From Candidatus Poribacteria bacterium (lineage in GTDB: Bacteria > Poribacteria > WGA-4E > WGA-3G), in assembly GCA_958295945.1 (NCBI GenBank), contig OY282386.1, forward strand, positions 2,493,864-2,557,863: a stretch of DNA of 64,000 nucleotides, in the 5' to 3' direction. Below, one piece after another: positions 34,987 to 44,048 of the stretch (positions within the stretch are counted from its first letter, which is position 1; each line of letters starts with the position of its first letter). The position numbers and the translations under genes are program-made. A model generated the notes under the pieces. It worked only from the letters and a program-made list of their open reading frames with translations, searched no databases and had not been told where the DNA came from.

Positions 34987-35687
34987 CGACCTTGACTTTA
35001 GTGATGCTGCACGATAAGTAGATATTCTTCTGTTGAGTGAATTCCGAATCACGACAAAAGGCATTAACAGTTGGAAATCGGAGTTCCTTCCTGCAACTAA
35101 TAAATGTTGGATCATGTCAACAATGAGTGCAATGAAAAATTTAATTCTTCTGGCCATTGCCTTCATTGGAACAATCGCACACACCTTTTACATGAGCGAT
35201 AAATGTTAAGTTAATACAAAAATCTACTCATGAAATTTGACGTTCAAACTGAATCGAACTCGTCACTGGATTTAGTGGGTTTATTGATTCTTGTCAGAAC
35301 CAGGATTTTCAGGATTAGTAGATTTCCAGGATAAGAGCCTAAAACATCAAAGTGCCATCCAGAGAATAAACGTCAAATTGGGAATAGGAACTTTGCAAAG
35401 CCAAACTCATAATCCTGGAAATCTACTAATCCTGAAAATCCTGGTTCTGACAAATAGGAGGACAAACCCATAACAAAATGAACGTTAGTGAATAATATTG
35501 AACAAAAATCCTAAAACTAAATAACCCGGCTTATTTTATTGACACTTTTTCAGAAAAGTATTAGACTTTATGATAACCGAACAAAGATCAGACAAGAGTG
35601 GTCCGAGGGACCTCTATCTCATCATCAATTTACCGAAAACCCTCCTTTAATGATATTGTATTTAGATTACACACTACATAAAGGACG
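34987..35687. other. 700-base intergenic region with a 41-bp perfect inverted repeat
   Basis: A GGAATCGGAGTTCC-type repeat near 35060-35095, a possible 31-codon hydrophobic ORF (35114-35209) that I do not call a gene, the 41-bp inverted repeat at 35291-35453, and an AT-rich leader before galU. No other signal. Confidence 0.6.
35291..35453. repeat. 163-bp element with two perfect 41-bp inverted arms
   Basis: Arms 35291-35331 and 35413-35453 are exact complements over 41 bases, beginning TTGTCAGAACCAGGATTTTC, with an 81-base loop. The arms contain CAGGATTTTCAGGATTAGTAG, a unit seen in partial form at 58455-58489. Perfect identity over 41 bases argues for recent formation or conversion. No transposase is encoded. 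Confidence 0.85.
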
Positions 35688-36602
35688 ATGCAAATAATAC
35701 AAAAGGCAATTATTCCGATCGCTGGATACGGAACACGTCTCTTCCCCGCAACGAAAGCCGTGCCGAAGGCACTATTTCCGATTATCGCACAAGATGGTCT
35801 CGCAAAACCGATCATTCAGTTGATAATTGAGGAAGCGTTAACTGCTGGCGTGGAAGAGGTGTGCCTCGTAGCGCAACCGCATCAGGTTGAACCAATTACC
35901 GACTATTTTTCTGGTGATGTGCCAGACGCAATTCGGGACAAACCGGAATTGGCAAAACAGGTGGATAAGTTGGTAGAAATCGGAGAACGTCTGCAGTTTG
36001 CAATCCAAGCGGAACCGCAAGGGTTCGGACATGCGATCTATTGTGCGAAAGATTTTGCTGCGGACGAACCCGTCATGATTCTGCTCGGAGACCATCTGTA
36101 TATATCTGATACGGATGAGACTTGTGCAAAACAACTGGTTGATGTCTTTGCTGCAGTAGGCAAATCTGTTACCAGTTTGGATGTGTGTGATGAAAGCGAA
36201 CTCTCTCTGAACGGCATTGTGCAGGGAAGTAGCACACCTGACAATCCCAATCTTTATATATTAAACCGAATTACAGAGAAACCTACCGTTGATTTTGCCC
36301 GAGAACACATGCAGGTTGCTGGCGTATGGGATGAAGAGGAAACGAATCAATATCTCTGCCACTTTGGGATTGATTTACTTACACCACTTCTGTTTGATAT
36401 ACTGGATTACAACTTTCGCAACCAGATTCTGACACACGGAGAGATACAACTTCGGGATGCAATGGCAGAAATGGTTAAGCAAGAAGGTATGTATGGCTAC
36501 AGAGTTGCAGGTAGTCGATTTGACACAGGCAATCCGCAGGAATTACTAAGAACTACCTATACTTTCGGACTGCATGGTCCCTACCGAGAAACCTTAATTT
36601 AA
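35688..36602 (+). CDS. galU: UTP-glucose-1-phosphate uridylyltransferase (GalU-like)
   Basis: 304 residues. The nucleotidyltransferase motif is IIPIAGYGTRLFPATKAVPKALFPI at residues 8-32 (G-x-G-T-R-x5-T-K), and the catalytic Asp follows in VMILLGDHLYISD. The sugar-binding part ends with GYRVAGSRFDTGNPQELLRTTYTF, all as in GalU. It makes UDP-glucose for glycans and glycolipids. It faces the UPF0173 gene, whose 3' end overlaps by nine bases. The start codon has only AAAGGACG close before it. Confidence 0.88.
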   Translation: MQIIQKAIIPIAGYGTRLFPATKAVPKALFPIIAQDGLAKPIIQLIIEEALTAGVEEVCLVAQPHQVEPITDYFSGDVPDAIRDKPELAKQVDKLVEIGERLQFAIQAEPQGFGHAIYCAKDFAADEPVMILLGDHLYISDTDETCAKQLVDVFAAVGKSVTSLDVCDESELSLNGIVQGSSTPDNPNLYILNRITEKPTVDFAREHMQVAGVWDEEETNQYLCHFGIDLLTPLLFDILDYNFRNQILTHGEIQLRDAMAEMVKQEGMYGYRVAGSRFDTGNPQELLRTTYTFGLHGPYRETLI

Positions 36603-37304
36603 AGTATCACCTACATCTAATTCAACAATCTCCACATCTAAGGATGCTGTCAATTCACAGAATTCTTCTACCGTTCCCGTCAACAAAGGAAATGTACCGT
36701 AATGCATTGGCATAATAGCAGGCACATTGAGCAATTGTGCGGCATAAGCAGCTTCACGCGGATCCATAGTGAAATGACCGCCGATAGGAAGCAGTGCTAA
36801 ATCAGGTTGATAAATCTCACCAATAATTCGCATGTCGCCGAACACACATGTGTCCCCTGCGTGATATATTTTATAGCCGTTTGCAAATTCAAGCACAAAC
36901 CCAGTAGATTCACCGAGATAGACTATAGTGCCATCTTCCTCTATAGTACTACTGCTATGGCTTGCTGAGACCATCGTTGCTTTCACACCATTTGCTGATA
37001 CGGTGCCACCCTTATTCATGCCGATTGTGTTTTCCACACCTTTACTTTCAAGGTATTTTGCAACTTCAATCATAGCAACCACGGTGGGAGTATGTTCTTT
37101 CGCAATTGGGACAGCATCTTCCATGTGATCCCAATGTCCGTGTGTGATATACATCACATCAAGGCTATTAAAGGTTTTGAGTTCATCGGGACAGGCGGGA
37201 TTGCTATCAACCCACGGGTCAAGTAAGAAGGTGTTTCCTTCGGTTTCAAATTTAAACGTGGCATGTCCGAGCCATGTCATTCGTATACCGTTGTTGAGTT
37301 TCAT
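36594..37304 (-). CDS. UPF0173 metal-dependent hydrolase (metallo-beta-lactamase fold)
   Basis: 236 residues. Metal-binding motif HGHWDH at 55-60, preceded by TWLGHATFKFETEGNTFLLDPW, the opening of UPF0173 proteins; further ligands are SASHSSS, HAGDTCVFGDM (His, Asp) and MPMHYGTFPLL. The family hydrolyses unknown esters or phosphodiesters. It is convergent with the galU gene and upstream of the PLP enzyme gene on the same strand, with a 59-base gap. Confidence 0.92.
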   Translation of the reverse strand: MKLNNGIRMTWLGHATFKFETEGNTFLLDPWVDSNPACPDELKTFNSLDVMYITHGHWDHMEDAVPIAKEHTPTVVAMIEVAKYLESKGVENTIGMNKGGTVSANGVKATMVSASHSSSTIEEDGTIVYLGESTGFVLEFANGYKIYHAGDTCVFGDMRIIGEIYQPDLALLPIGGHFTMDPREAAYAAQLLNVPAIMPMHYGTFPLLTGTVEEFCELTASLDVEIVELDVGDTLN

Positions 37305-37363
37305 TTCTGTTTCCTTTATTATCTTATGCTTAGTTAGTATCGCTGAGGCACGGAGACCTTGCG

Positions 37364-38482
37364 CTACAATCCAAGTAGTATCTCCTTTATTCTATGTGCA
37401 ATGATTTCTACTTCTCCTTGCATCAGTGTTTGTCCATTGATGAGGACACCATTTGCTCCAGCGGCAGCAATATCTATTGCAGGTTCACCTGTTTGTAGTT
37501 GATGTAGAATGTCATTGCGAGTAATGCCGAGTTGTTCTGCGTCAAATCGGATTTCTGTGCGTGGCATCGGTTGTCCCGCTTCAGATGGGAAACTACGATG
37601 CACTGTAATGCCTTGGATGTCTTTAAATTCATCAGTGTAGTAAGTAACTTGGTCTTCATAGTATTGCATTAACTGGTCATGATCCTGATTCAGATACCAC
37701 TCCACCGCTGCCAGCAATCCAATCATCTCTTCTTTACCGACCTTCATCCCTCTGCCAATAAAAGGATTAGGTGGTCCGTTGAATACAATTGCGTCTATTA
37801 ACGATTTTGTGCCAACAATCAATCCACTACTTTGTGGACCACACAATCCTTTTCCGCCGCTAAACATTGCCAAATCCGCTCCCATCTTTGTAAAACGCCA
37901 CAGGTTTTCTGGCGGAGGCAACTGGGCAGCTGCATCCACAATCAATGGGACACCGTGCCTTTTTGCAATTTCAATCCCTTCTTGATAAGACACCCATAGG
38001 TGTTCTCTGCCGGGATTTGCGAAGTAGAAGATAGCAGCAGTCTTGTCTGTAATAGCGTTTTCAAGTTCGTCAGGAGTAGTGCCGTTTTCATCTCCTATTT
38101 CAACGAATTCCACGCCGACCTGACGCACCGCAAAATCGTATCCGACTCTACCGTGGCGATGCACGATGACTTCGCTTTTCATTGTGTTGTCAAGGTGGGG
38201 TAGTTTTGCACGTTTGGTTGCGTCAAGTCCAGTGATACACGCTGCCGTGCTAAGCGTTAAGGCTGCCGCCGCACCGTTGGAGACATAAGCAGCTTCGTTG
38301 TCGGTGAGTTTTGCTAATTCTTCTCCCACTCTTTTTTGAAGTTCAATGATGTCTACGAAATGCTTTGATGCATCAACCATTGCATCAACGACTTCAGGTG
38401 GCATAATAGACCCACCGAGACGTGTTAAAGTCGCATTACCGTTGATGACTGTTCGGATGCCTAAACGTTTGTAGATGGACAT
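37364..38482 (-). CDS. SelA-like PLP-dependent enzyme (D-glucosaminate-6-phosphate ammonia-lyase type)
   Basis: 372 residues, class V/SelA aminotransferase fold. The PLP lysine is in MFSGGKGLCGPQSSGLIVG; the phosphate is bound by SNGAAAALTLSTAACITG and the pyridine-Asp is in PLIVDAAAQLPPPENL. It is closer to the DgaE / selenocysteine synthase-like lyase group than to true SelA, since it lacks the N-terminal tRNA-binding domain. It ends 8 bases after the next gene's stop-start junction and forms an operon with the ABC ATPase upstream. Confidence 0.8.
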   Translation of the reverse strand: MSIYKRLGIRTVINGNATLTRLGGSIMPPEVVDAMVDASKHFVDIIELQKRVGEELAKLTDNEAAYVSNGAAAALTLSTAACITGLDATKRAKLPHLDNTMKSEVIVHRHGRVGYDFAVRQVGVEFVEIGDENGTTPDELENAITDKTAAIFYFANPGREHLWVSYQEGIEIAKRHGVPLIVDAAAQLPPPENLWRFTKMGADLAMFSGGKGLCGPQSSGLIVGTKSLIDAIVFNGPPNPFIGRGMKVGKEEMIGLLAAVEWYLNQDHDQLMQYYEDQVTYYTDEFKDIQGITVHRSFPSEAGQPMPRTEIRFDAEQLGITRNDILHQLQTGEPAIDIAAAGANGVLINGQTLMQGEVEIIAHRIKEILLGL

Positions 38483-38490
38483 TTGTTAGA

Positions 38491-39297
38491 TTAACCGACT
38501 TCCTGACCGTCTAACCTTCCGACTTGGAGGTCTATTTCATCGCGCGACTCTATCTTGTCAACTTTACCATCTGCCATGTAGAATATGCGATCAGAAACAT
38601 CCAACATCTTGTGATCGTGTGTTGCTGTAATAATGGTTACACCGTTTTCAGCATTGAGACGGCGGAGCAAGTCAATGATTTCAAGACCTGTTTTGGTATC
38701 CAAGTTACCCGTCGGTTCATCTGCGAGGACGATGGCGGGATCGTTAGCAAGCGAACGTGCAATTGCAACACGTTGCTGCTGTCCACCAGAGAGCTCAAGC
38801 GGTTTATGTTGAACTCGGTCACCTAACCCGACAAGAGACAGGAGATCCACACCTTTTTCTCTGCTTTCATCAGCACTCATGCCAGCGAAAATCATCGGCA
38901 GCGAGACGTTTTCCAATGCTGTCATCACAGGAATAAGATTGAACGATTGAAAGATATAACCGATTTTCCGACAACGCAACCACGCCAACTCATAAGCGTC
39001 AAGTTGTGCTATGTCTACCTCGTCAATATAGACTCTGCCTTCAGTCGGTTTATCTAAGCCACCAATCATATTAAAGAGAGTCGATTTTCCCGAACCGGAA
39101 GGTCCCATAATAGAGATATATTCTCCGCGCTGAATTTGGAAATTAACGCCACGCAGCGCGTCTACAGTCTGTGTTCCCATCTCATATCGTTTGATGAGAT
39201 TCCTAACACGGACAGTATTCTCTTTCGGAAGGATGCGTTCAAACCGTTTCGGTGTTTCAGCAAGATCTGGTTGGACACCACCTATTTCTGCTTGCAT
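38491..39297 (-). CDS. ABC transporter ATP-binding protein, LolD/MacB type
   Basis: 268 residues. Walker A GPSGSGKS (65-72), Q-loop YIFQSFNLIPVMTALENV, signature LSGGQQQRVAIARSL, Walker B VLADEPTGNLD, and the switch TATHDHKM. This is the type of ATPase that powers LolCDE, MacB and FtsE-like extractors. No permease is adjacent; the nearest FtsX-type permease is the giant protein at 50158-57429, on the same strand about 11 kb away, so the pairing is only a guess. Start has GGAG eight bases before. Confidence 0.9.
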   Translation of the reverse strand: MQAEIGGVQPDLAETPKRFERILPKENTVRVRNLIKRYEMGTQTVDALRGVNFQIQRGEYISIMGPSGSGKSTLFNMIGGLDKPTEGRVYIDEVDIAQLDAYELAWLRCRKIGYIFQSFNLIPVMTALENVSLPMIFAGMSADESREKGVDLLSLVGLGDRVQHKPLELSGGQQQRVAIARSLANDPAIVLADEPTGNLDTKTGLEIIDLLRRLNAENGVTIITATHDHKMLDVSDRIFYMADGKVDKIESRDEIDLQVGRLDGQEVG

Positions 39298-39310
39298 AAA
39301 TGTTTCTCCT

Positions 39311-39330
39311 ATTGAGGTATATACCTCAAT
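39311..39330. promoter_or_regulatory. 20-bp perfect palindrome upstream of the ABC ATPase gene
   Basis: ATTGAGGTATATACCTCAAT is its own complement over all 20 bases. It ends 14 bases before the ATPase start codon and begins 4 bases from the methyltransferase stop. It could be an operator for a dimeric repressor; no T-run follows, so it is a poor terminator. Confidence 0.45.
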
Positions 39331-39333
39331 TGT

Positions 39334-40770
39334 CTACATATTCTTAAATTTGAGTTGGTATGGTGTTTCTCGAATAGTTTGTATTAAGTAGTTTCTTGTC
39401 CATGCAAGTGTATTTTGTAGGTCTATCTCTGGGTTAGGTTGTGTGTACCCTTCTTTTTTGTTTTGTTTACGAAGTGCGTTAAGACTCATAGTGTTTGATT
39501 TCTTACTATTGCACGGTTGGCAGAGTAGCGCGCGGTTATCTATATCGTTTGTACCGCCATCACTTTTAGGGATAATGTGGTCAAGATGCAAATACCTTTT
39601 ATCTGGTGGAATGAAGTTACATCCCCAACATTTTAGTCCGAACTGTTCGGTGAGGATTTCATGCATCTCGGCATGGCTAAGTCGGTATTCGGCTTCAATA
39701 GGGTAGACATGCGCCAATTCAGGTAAAGTTTGATTGTTTTGATCGGTGCGTGTCGGTGGTTCGGTCTGATAGTGCATTTCGTATTTTTGTGCCTGTTTAT
39801 CAAGCCATCCGGGATCACTCCCATCTTTAACAACTTTCTCAAGACGTTCTCGCTCTTTTCGGTCAATTCCCATCAAACGGGTAATAATGTGGTAACGCGC
39901 GTCTTTTCGTCTATCAACACCTATCCAACGACGTTTGTGTTGGTGGGCAGCAATGATCGTTGTGGCACACCCACAGAAAGGGTCTAAGACAAGGTCGTCT
40001 TCATTGCTACTGGCTTTGATAATACGTTCGTAAAGGACAAGTGGTTTTTGGTCAGGGGAACCTGTGCGTTCGTTGGACATTGCATTTAATGCTTGAATGT
40101 TCCAAACATCAAACGGGAGCCTTTCCAAATCTTTAGCACGAGTAGCATTTTCGTTTCCGCTCTCAATACGGCGGATCACTTCCGCAGTTCTGCTGTCTTT
40201 TACTCGCGTCAAATCAATGAAGTATTTTTCCGTTTTGGAGTAGAAATGTATCACATCATGTTTGCGTCCAAACCATCTTTTACTGACCCCGCCCGTTTGG
40301 TAATGCCATACAATCTCATTTAGACAGTTCTTTTTTCCAAAAATAGCGTCCATACACATTTTGATGTAATGACTTGCGGTTGGATCACAATGCAAATAGA
40401 TGCTACCTGTCTCTTTTAGAATACGATGCATCTCAATGAGTCTGACACTGAGAAAGCAGAGGAATGCGGCGGTATCCTCACCTTGACAATGTTTAGCAGC
40501 GTCAATGGCATGGTAAAGTGCAGTGTGGTTGTCTTTGATCTCCTCAAGCCATTTTGGGTGAACTTCGTTCCATTTCCATTGGTCAGGAAGTATGCCAGTG
40601 TCTCCCCATTTCCAGTTATCAACGTAGTGCCCTGCTGTTGCGCTCCGATTGCGTTTTGTGTTGAATGGCGGATCGGTGGCAATAAGGTCAACCGTTTGGC
40701 TGTTCATGCCACGAAGCACGTCTAAATTATCCATTTCATAAAGGGTATTATCTGGGAAGTTTTGTGTCAT
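39334..40770 (-). CDS. Site-specific DNA methyltransferase fused to HNH endonuclease domain
   Basis: 478 residues from the ATG at 40770 (Shine-Dalgarno GAAGGG six bases before). The order is target motif DPPF at 33-36, later motif I DPFCGCATTI, i.e. the beta-type arrangement of adenine-N6 or cytosine-N4 methyltransferases. The last 100 residues contain CWGCNFIPPDKRYLHLDHIIPKSDGGTNDIDNRALLCQPCNSKKS, an HNH nuclease domain with its two zinc-binding Cys pairs. So the same chain has a modification and a nuclease domain. It is the third gene of a cassette with a GHKL ATPase and a C5 methyltransferase. Confidence 0.88.
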   Translation of the reverse strand: MTQNFPDNTLYEMDNLDVLRGMNSQTVDLIATDPPFNTKRNRSATAGHYVDNWKWGDTGILPDQWKWNEVHPKWLEEIKDNHTALYHAIDAAKHCQGEDTAAFLCFLSVRLIEMHRILKETGSIYLHCDPTASHYIKMCMDAIFGKKNCLNEIVWHYQTGGVSKRWFGRKHDVIHFYSKTEKYFIDLTRVKDSRTAEVIRRIESGNENATRAKDLERLPFDVWNIQALNAMSNERTGSPDQKPLVLYERIIKASSNEDDLVLDPFCGCATTIIAAHQHKRRWIGVDRRKDARYHIITRLMGIDRKERERLEKVVKDGSDPGWLDKQAQKYEMHYQTEPPTRTDQNNQTLPELAHVYPIEAEYRLSHAEMHEILTEQFGLKCWGCNFIPPDKRYLHLDHIIPKSDGGTNDIDNRALLCQPCNSKKSNTMSLNALRKQNKKEGYTQPNPEIDLQNTLAWTRNYLIQTIRETPYQLKFKNM

Positions 40771-40826
40771 ATAAAGCCCTTCTAATAAAGTATTGACAGT
40801 CCTATAGATCAAGCATCTAGGATAAA

Positions 40827-42788
40827 TCAAGAATCAGAGTGGTTTTCATCTCTTTGTTTTGCTTCCTGAAGTTCATCATACCGTTCTTGAAATTCAGCAT
40901 GTAGTTGTTTTACATCGCCAAGTAAATCCATATACAACTTTACATAGATTTGTGCTTTTGCTAAATTCTGATGCTTTCCCCTTACTTGATAAGTGTCAAC
41001 CAAATCCCCACAAAGAAGATATCCAACAGCCTCGTCATATTCATTTTCAGGAGCATTTGTGTGTCGAATCCGATCCCGTATAAAATTAACATATTCTTCA
41101 ATCTGGTCAAGTTCTTTTATAGAAACCTTTGACTTTGGGCGTTTTATTTCAACGACAACCAAATGTGTTCCCTCGCGCACACATAGAAAATCAATTCGCC
41201 TATTTGCCTCTGGTATATCATCACTTTCTGGAAATGTATCACGTAGTAAGTCACTATATCTAACTTCGTCATCCACCAAGGTCCAACGCGGATCAAGTAC
41301 CCAAGGGAATTCTCTTAAGAAATTGTGAAGTGTCGGTTTTTCCAACGCATTGTTTTCAATTAGATTCTGAAGCTTTTCTATAGTCATAATTCGTCCTTCA
41401 GTAACCTTTGCCATTTCTTTCGCTTCCAAAATTTCCCATTCCCTAAATAAATTGAGAAGTTTTTCGGGTTCTTCAATCCCTGCGTCCTTTATGTCTTTAG
41501 CCATTTCCCGAAAGGAATCAAACTTCCAAAAGTCAATAAACATGTCAACCACTGGTTCAAAGTCCTCAATGTCAGCATTAGGGCTTTTATCAATTGATTG
41601 CAGTATTAATTGTTTGACTAATTGATCTGCCTGTTTGAATTCACGTTTTTTGTCGATTTCACTTGCCTGCTTTTGAAAATTAATATAGGTTGGATGTTCT
41701 TGTAACTTCTGTTTGTTATCTTCTCTTCGTTTCTTAGCCCATAAAGCCGCAATTTTATTAACCTCTTTTTTCCCCCACTCCTTGAGAGCTGTATTTGCTT
41801 CCGTATCCCATACTAATGAATTTCTAGTTGTTCCAATTGTATCTTCTTCCTCATCAACAAATTCAACGTGCAGTTCACCTATGAGGTAAGACAAGGCAAA
41901 CTGCTGACCAACAACCGCATCGAAAACAAAAGGTTCTTGGACCAGTTTACCTCTCGCCATTAGGGCAATACCACGATCTATATTGTCAATATTAGGTGTT
42001 GTTCGCTCAAGTGCCCCAATCCAACCTTTTACTGTCCAACCTGTTTCTGATTTTATTTCCTCATCATTATAATTCCACAGGTACGGTTTACCATCCATAT
42101 CTTTTGCAAGTAGGCGTTTTAAGTTTCGATCTGTAGGTGAGATTGGGACACCGTTAATCACTACATCAAATTTTTGCACGCCAATTACAGAAAACCGTCT
42201 AGCGAGTCCTTGACGAATTCTGTCGATCGAAATACTACGACTTTTGAATTTCGTGATCTGTTTGAGAGTGATCTTTGTGCCCTGATGGACGGTCCCAGTG
42301 GGTAATAATGATGGAAATTCAATTTCCTGCGTCCCAGTTTTTGCTAACAATTCTCCATAATCCATTCGAAAATGGTTGACCTCTCCATCTTTTGCACTTT
42401 CTATAACGATTTCTTTAGCGATTCCGAAGCCAGAAAATTTACCAATCCCTTTTCTACCCATGATTTTGCGCCCATGAGGTGGTGGTGTTTTTTCGGATTT
42501 TTCTTTTTCGCGCCGATCTCTGCCTATAATGAGGTATTTGGATCGTATGTCCTGATCCGACATGCCAATCCCATCATCACTAATTATGATTTCTGAGGTC
42601 GCTTCGTCAATTGGTGTGTCTGGAATCGTAATCTCAACTTTTGTTGCGTTCGCGTCCCAAGCATTCGCGACCAATTCTGCAATAACTGGTGGTAGTGTTG
42701 AGTACATCTGTAGACCAAGATGTTTAATGGTCCCAGCATCATACTCCATGCGATATGGTTTTTTAGAATTGTTTGCGTCATTATTCAT
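40827..42788 (-). CDS. GHKL (Hsp90/MORC-like) ATPase with C-terminal PD-(D/E)XK nuclease-like domain
   Basis: 653 residues from the ATG at 42788 (AAGGAAG six bases before). GHKL motifs are all present in the first 130 residues: N-box VIAELVANAWDANATKV, G1 ISDDGIGMSDQDI, and G2 HGRKIMGRKGIGKFSGFGI. A middle region of about 300 residues is helical. The C-terminal part LLRDTFPESDDIPEANRRIDFLCVREGTHLVVVEIKRPK is a PD-(D/E)XK core (Asp...Glu-Ile-Lys), similar to Shedu/DUF4263 nucleases. Prokaryotic MORC-like ATPases occur in restriction-modification islands and are believed to act on DNA. The partners are the genes on both sides. Confidence 0.85.
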   Translation of the reverse strand: MNNDANNSKKPYRMEYDAGTIKHLGLQMYSTLPPVIAELVANAWDANATKVEITIPDTPIDEATSEIIISDDGIGMSDQDIRSKYLIIGRDRREKEKSEKTPPPHGRKIMGRKGIGKFSGFGIAKEIVIESAKDGEVNHFRMDYGELLAKTGTQEIEFPSLLPTGTVHQGTKITLKQITKFKSRSISIDRIRQGLARRFSVIGVQKFDVVINGVPISPTDRNLKRLLAKDMDGKPYLWNYNDEEIKSETGWTVKGWIGALERTTPNIDNIDRGIALMARGKLVQEPFVFDAVVGQQFALSYLIGELHVEFVDEEEDTIGTTRNSLVWDTEANTALKEWGKKEVNKIAALWAKKRREDNKQKLQEHPTYINFQKQASEIDKKREFKQADQLVKQLILQSIDKSPNADIEDFEPVVDMFIDFWKFDSFREMAKDIKDAGIEEPEKLLNLFREWEILEAKEMAKVTEGRIMTIEKLQNLIENNALEKPTLHNFLREFPWVLDPRWTLVDDEVRYSDLLRDTFPESDDIPEANRRIDFLCVREGTHLVVVEIKRPKSKVSIKELDQIEEYVNFIRDRIRHTNAPENEYDEAVGYLLCGDLVDTYQVRGKHQNLAKAQIYVKLYMDLLGDVKQLHAEFQERYDELQEAKQRDENHSDS

Positions 42789-42808
42789 GATACACTTCCT
42801 TTTCAATG

Positions 42809-43837
42809 TCAACACGCGTCAATAATTGATTTTCCCAATTGTTCTGCAAGTTTCACTGGGACAGCATTACCAATTTGACGAGCTATACCACCAATGGATG
42901 GACCAAAAAACTCATAATCGTCTGCAAAGGTTTGTAAAGCGGCTGCCTCGCGCAATGAAATTCCTCTGTCTTGCTCTGGATGCACAAAACGACCAGAGTA
43001 TACATCCGTACAACGAGATGTTAATGTTGGCGCAGGCTTATCCCATGCCATCCGTCCAAACACATCTCTATGTGCATTTGGTCTTTCTTGATGACACTTT
43101 AGCAAAATAGATGTGTCAGCCACATCCCGGCGACTACCGCCATCTTTAGGAACGGCCGCGACAATGAGTTTATGGTGGGGCTTCAGTTCCCTAGCAATAT
43201 GATTCTGATAATCTTGCGACTCTTTTCCATCGATAATTTTCGGGTACTTCTCAATACACTCCTTAACTGTTGCAAACTGATTTGGGTCTGTCTGTGGGAT
43301 AGGAAGCGAAATTGATCCATTTCTGGATGCTAAGAGTATGAATCGCTTTCGCGTTTGCGGAACCCCGAAATGTTTCGAATCAAGTAAATTTGCTGTAGGC
43401 TCCGAATATCCACACTCTTTCAGAACCTTTAAGAATTTTTCATATATTTCTTTTCCATAACCGTTGTTCAATCCGGGCACATTTTCAACAAGAATAAAAT
43501 CAGGCGGACATTCTTTCACGATCTCGGCGAAAGTTAAAAGCAAATACTTTCGTTCATCCTCCCCTTTCATTCTGCTGAGAGTAGAAAAGGGTTGACACGG
43601 CGTACATGCGGCATAAAGCGTTACATCTGACTGCTGAATATCAAATAATTCGCGAAACCCATGGATATGAATATCATTGATGTCACTATTTACAAAACAA
43701 CTTGGTGTATTATTAGAAGCATAGGTCTCTCGCAAACTCTCATCGTTATCTACTCCAGCCAGTACCTTGATGCCAGCATTCAACAGGCCTCGTGTTAAAC
43801 CCCCAGCTCCGCAGAAAAAATCAATTGCTTTTATCAT
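42809..43837 (-). CDS. C5 cytosine DNA methyltransferase (Dcm-type)
   Basis: 342 residues. Motif I DFFCGAGGLTRGL, motif IV with the catalytic Cys81 in TPCQPFS, motif VI ENVPG (Glu118), motif VIII QTRKR, and the terminal motifs IX-X ARQIGNAVPVKLA. The target-recognition part between VIII and IX is about 120 residues, normal for one recognition site. The gene starts the cassette; its stop is 20 bases before the GHKL ATPase start, so the two are probably cotranscribed. Confidence 0.92.
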   Translation of the reverse strand: MIKAIDFFCGAGGLTRGLLNAGIKVLAGVDNDESLRETYASNNTPSCFVNSDINDIHIHGFRELFDIQQSDVTLYAACTPCQPFSTLSRMKGEDERKYLLLTFAEIVKECPPDFILVENVPGLNNGYGKEIYEKFLKVLKECGYSEPTANLLDSKHFGVPQTRKRFILLASRNGSISLPIPQTDPNQFATVKECIEKYPKIIDGKESQDYQNHIARELKPHHKLIVAAVPKDGGSRRDVADTSILLKCHQERPNAHRDVFGRMAWDKPAPTLTSRCTDVYSGRFVHPEQDRGISLREAAALQTFADDYEFFGPSIGGIARQIGNAVPVKLAEQLGKSIIDAC

Positions 43838-44048
43838 ATTTTTTTTCTCACACTATTAAAAAAACTATAATCAGAAAACCATTTTCCTAAATACAAGATG
43901 TTCTACTCATATAACGTGGAAATTTGTAAATCCTTTTTAAAATTTGTCAATGTTTAATTTAAGCAACCAATATAAGTTGTTTTGTTGTTATATATATATA
44001 TTAACAGTTATTTCTTCATAATATCAAATTAATCTTAATAACTTCCAC

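Noticed and set aside
35114-35209. 31-codon hydrophobic ORF (MSTMSAMKNLILLAIAF...)
   Set aside because: No clear ribosome-binding site and no homologue I recognise; could be real but cannot be supported.
40770-40830. Upstream start for the methyltransferase-HNH gene at 40830
   Set aside because: It would overlap the GHKL gene stop and has no ribosome-binding site; ATG 40770 has GAAGGG at a proper distance.
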